Positions 5,068-5,942 of a stretch of 5,942 nt of DNA are shown in pieces. This stretch comes from Candidatus Rokuibacteriota bacterium (GTDB taxonomy: Bacteria > Methylomirabilota > Methylomirabilia > Rokubacteriales > CSP1-6): the NCBI GenBank assembly GCA_003220195.1, contig QHRT01000214.1:1-5942 (forward strand), given 5' to 3'. How positions within the stretch are numbered: the stretch's first letter is position 1; the number at the start of each line of letters is the position of its first letter. The translations under genes were made by a program, and so were the position numbers. The notes beneath the pieces were generated by a model that made no database searches, had not been told where the DNA came from, and worked only from the letters and a program-made list of their open reading frames with translations.

Positions 5068-5942
5068 ATGACTCGACGAGCGCCTGGATCGCGTGAGGAA
5101 GATGCGTGGCTGAGTGACGAGCAGCTGGCGCAGTGCGTCGCCGCCGACGAGACCGACGCCTACGGGTTGCCGATTCCGACGCGGATCGTTTCGAACGGCG
5201 AGTACATGCCTCCGCCACAGAGCGCGGAGCAGAAGCGTGTGGAAGCCCGGACGCTCGAGCTCGCCGATGGCGCGGCGAAAAAACTCGGCCTGAGCCGCCG
5301 GCAGTTCCTCGCAGGAACTGGAGGGACGGCCGCGGCCCTGCTGGCGATGAACGAAGTCTTCGGCCGTTTCTTCGACGTCACGCCCATCGAGATGTTCGAG
5401 TCCGCCGCCTGGGCGGCCACCGGCGCCCCGTCGAACCTGTTCGTCTTCGACGATCAGACGCACACCGTGCGCGGGAGCATGCCGGGGCCGGCTGCGCTGC
5501 GGGCGGTCGCTCAGGGCCCCACGACGCCGGGATTCACCGCGAATCCCTTCAATCCCGACGGTCTGCTCGACGAGCTGGGCCGCCCGTGGAGCCCGTGGAG
5601 CCCGACGCTCGTCGGCGCGCCCGTCGGGCCCGACCTGTTCCACGTCGGCAACTACATCAAGAACATGTTCCTCGATCCAGCTGCCCGGCGAGGCGAACCC
5701 GCGGCCACCGAAGAGCATTCCCGACTCAATGGCCGGCGCGATCCTCACGGCCGAGCAGACCGTGGCCGTGCGTGACTTCGTGAACCGTATCTCGGGCTCG
5801 CCGCGGCTGCTGGCCCACGGGCTCCTGTTCCCGGGCGTCGGCAACCGCGACTACATGCAATTCCAGATCGACAACTACAAGCCGGACTCCTGGAAGGGCT
5901 ACAACATCAACCGGGCGGCCAAGCTCGATTCGAACCCGATGA
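5068..5942 (+). CDS. Tat-exported amidohydrolase-family protein, frame broken, 3' end outside window
   Basis: Probable metal-dependent amidohydrolase. ATG 5068 is preferred over GTG 5059 because GGAGG (5054-5058) lies about 9 bases before the ATG but directly abuts the GTG. After a hydrophilic N-terminus of some 75 residues comes the Tat motif SRRQFLAG (twin Arg at 77-78) and the hydrophobic stretch GTGGTAAALLAMNEV. The block PTRIVSNGEYMPPPQ, then NLFVFDDQTHTVRG and PWSPW, resembles a Tat-exported amidohydrolase branch known to me from uncultured soil bacteria. This frame is good to NYIKNMFLD (base 5676), then becomes meaningless and stops at 5773-5775. The frame shifted by +1 continues from about 5678 as QLPGEANPRPPKS, RDFVNRISGSPRLLAHG and YKPDSWKGYNI, open to the window end. 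Family members usually have a β-strand after FLDS, apparently missing here, so a small deletion is as likely as a one-base insertion. Either a real pseudogene or a sequence error. The metal ligands expected further downstream are not in view. Confidence 0.8.
5674..5680 (+). other. Frameshift point in the amidohydrolase gene
   Basis: The coding signal passes from the frame of GAT (5674-5676, Asp of FLD) to the frame of CAG (5678-5680, Gln of QLPGEANP), leaving C5677 as one extra base or marking the scar of a deletion whose length is not a multiple of three. Recognisable conserved sequence lies on both sides, so the break is placed to within about ten bases. No homopolymer run or slippery heptamer is present, arguing against programmed frameshifting. 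Confidence 0.7.

Noticed and set aside
5581..5605. Tandem GTGGAGCCC repeat in the amidohydrolase gene
   Set aside because: It encodes PWSPWSP, which matches a Trp-Pro-rich segment I recall in relatives. It is a coding feature and not a mobile or regulatory repeat.

Overview
The window is a GC-rich bacterial segment with densely packed genes, strong purine-rich ribosome binding sites and export signals (Sec and Tat). No rRNA, tRNA, CRISPR array or insertion sequence is visible. The gene set (exported cyclase-family and amidase proteins, a two-domain VOC protein, a Tat-dependent amidohydrolase) fits an uncultured soil-type bacterium such as a Rokubacteria-, Acidobacteria- or Proteobacteria-like lineage. 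This is an inference from family habits; the sequence does not fix the taxonomy.

Layout. Six of the seven genes are on the minus strand. Reading leftward from about 4.86 kb, a probable operon encodes an exported cyclase-family hydrolase (4856-3861), a tandem VOC-domain protein (3847-2942), an exported amidase-signature hydrolase (2939-1383) and an exported small cupin (1322-858). The first three genes are separated by only 13 and 2 bases, the cupin by 60. Beyond them lies a type II toxin-antitoxin pair on the same strand: a Phd/YefM-type antitoxin (785-519) and a VapC-like PIN toxin (525-79). The pair probably has its own promoter, embedded in a perfect 9-bp tandem repeat. On the plus strand a Tat-exported amidohydrolase-family gene (5068 onward) is transcribed divergently from the cyclase gene. 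Its reading frame breaks near base 5677, and it runs off the right end.

How it may work together. The 211-bp divergent region carries a sigma70-like promoter in each direction. Their -35 boxes flank a 7-bp inverted repeat with a 10-bp spacer, as expected for one regulator controlling both sides. Three or four of the five catabolic products carry export signals, and two or three belong to hydrolase families acting on C-N or ester-type bonds. This suggests an extracytoplasmic hydrolysis pathway for an amide, lactone or aromatic compound, with the signal-less VOC protein acting in the cytoplasm. The substrate cannot be read from sequence. Several members deviate from textbook metal-ligand patterns (cyclase, VOC, cupin), which is the most unusual shared property of the cluster.
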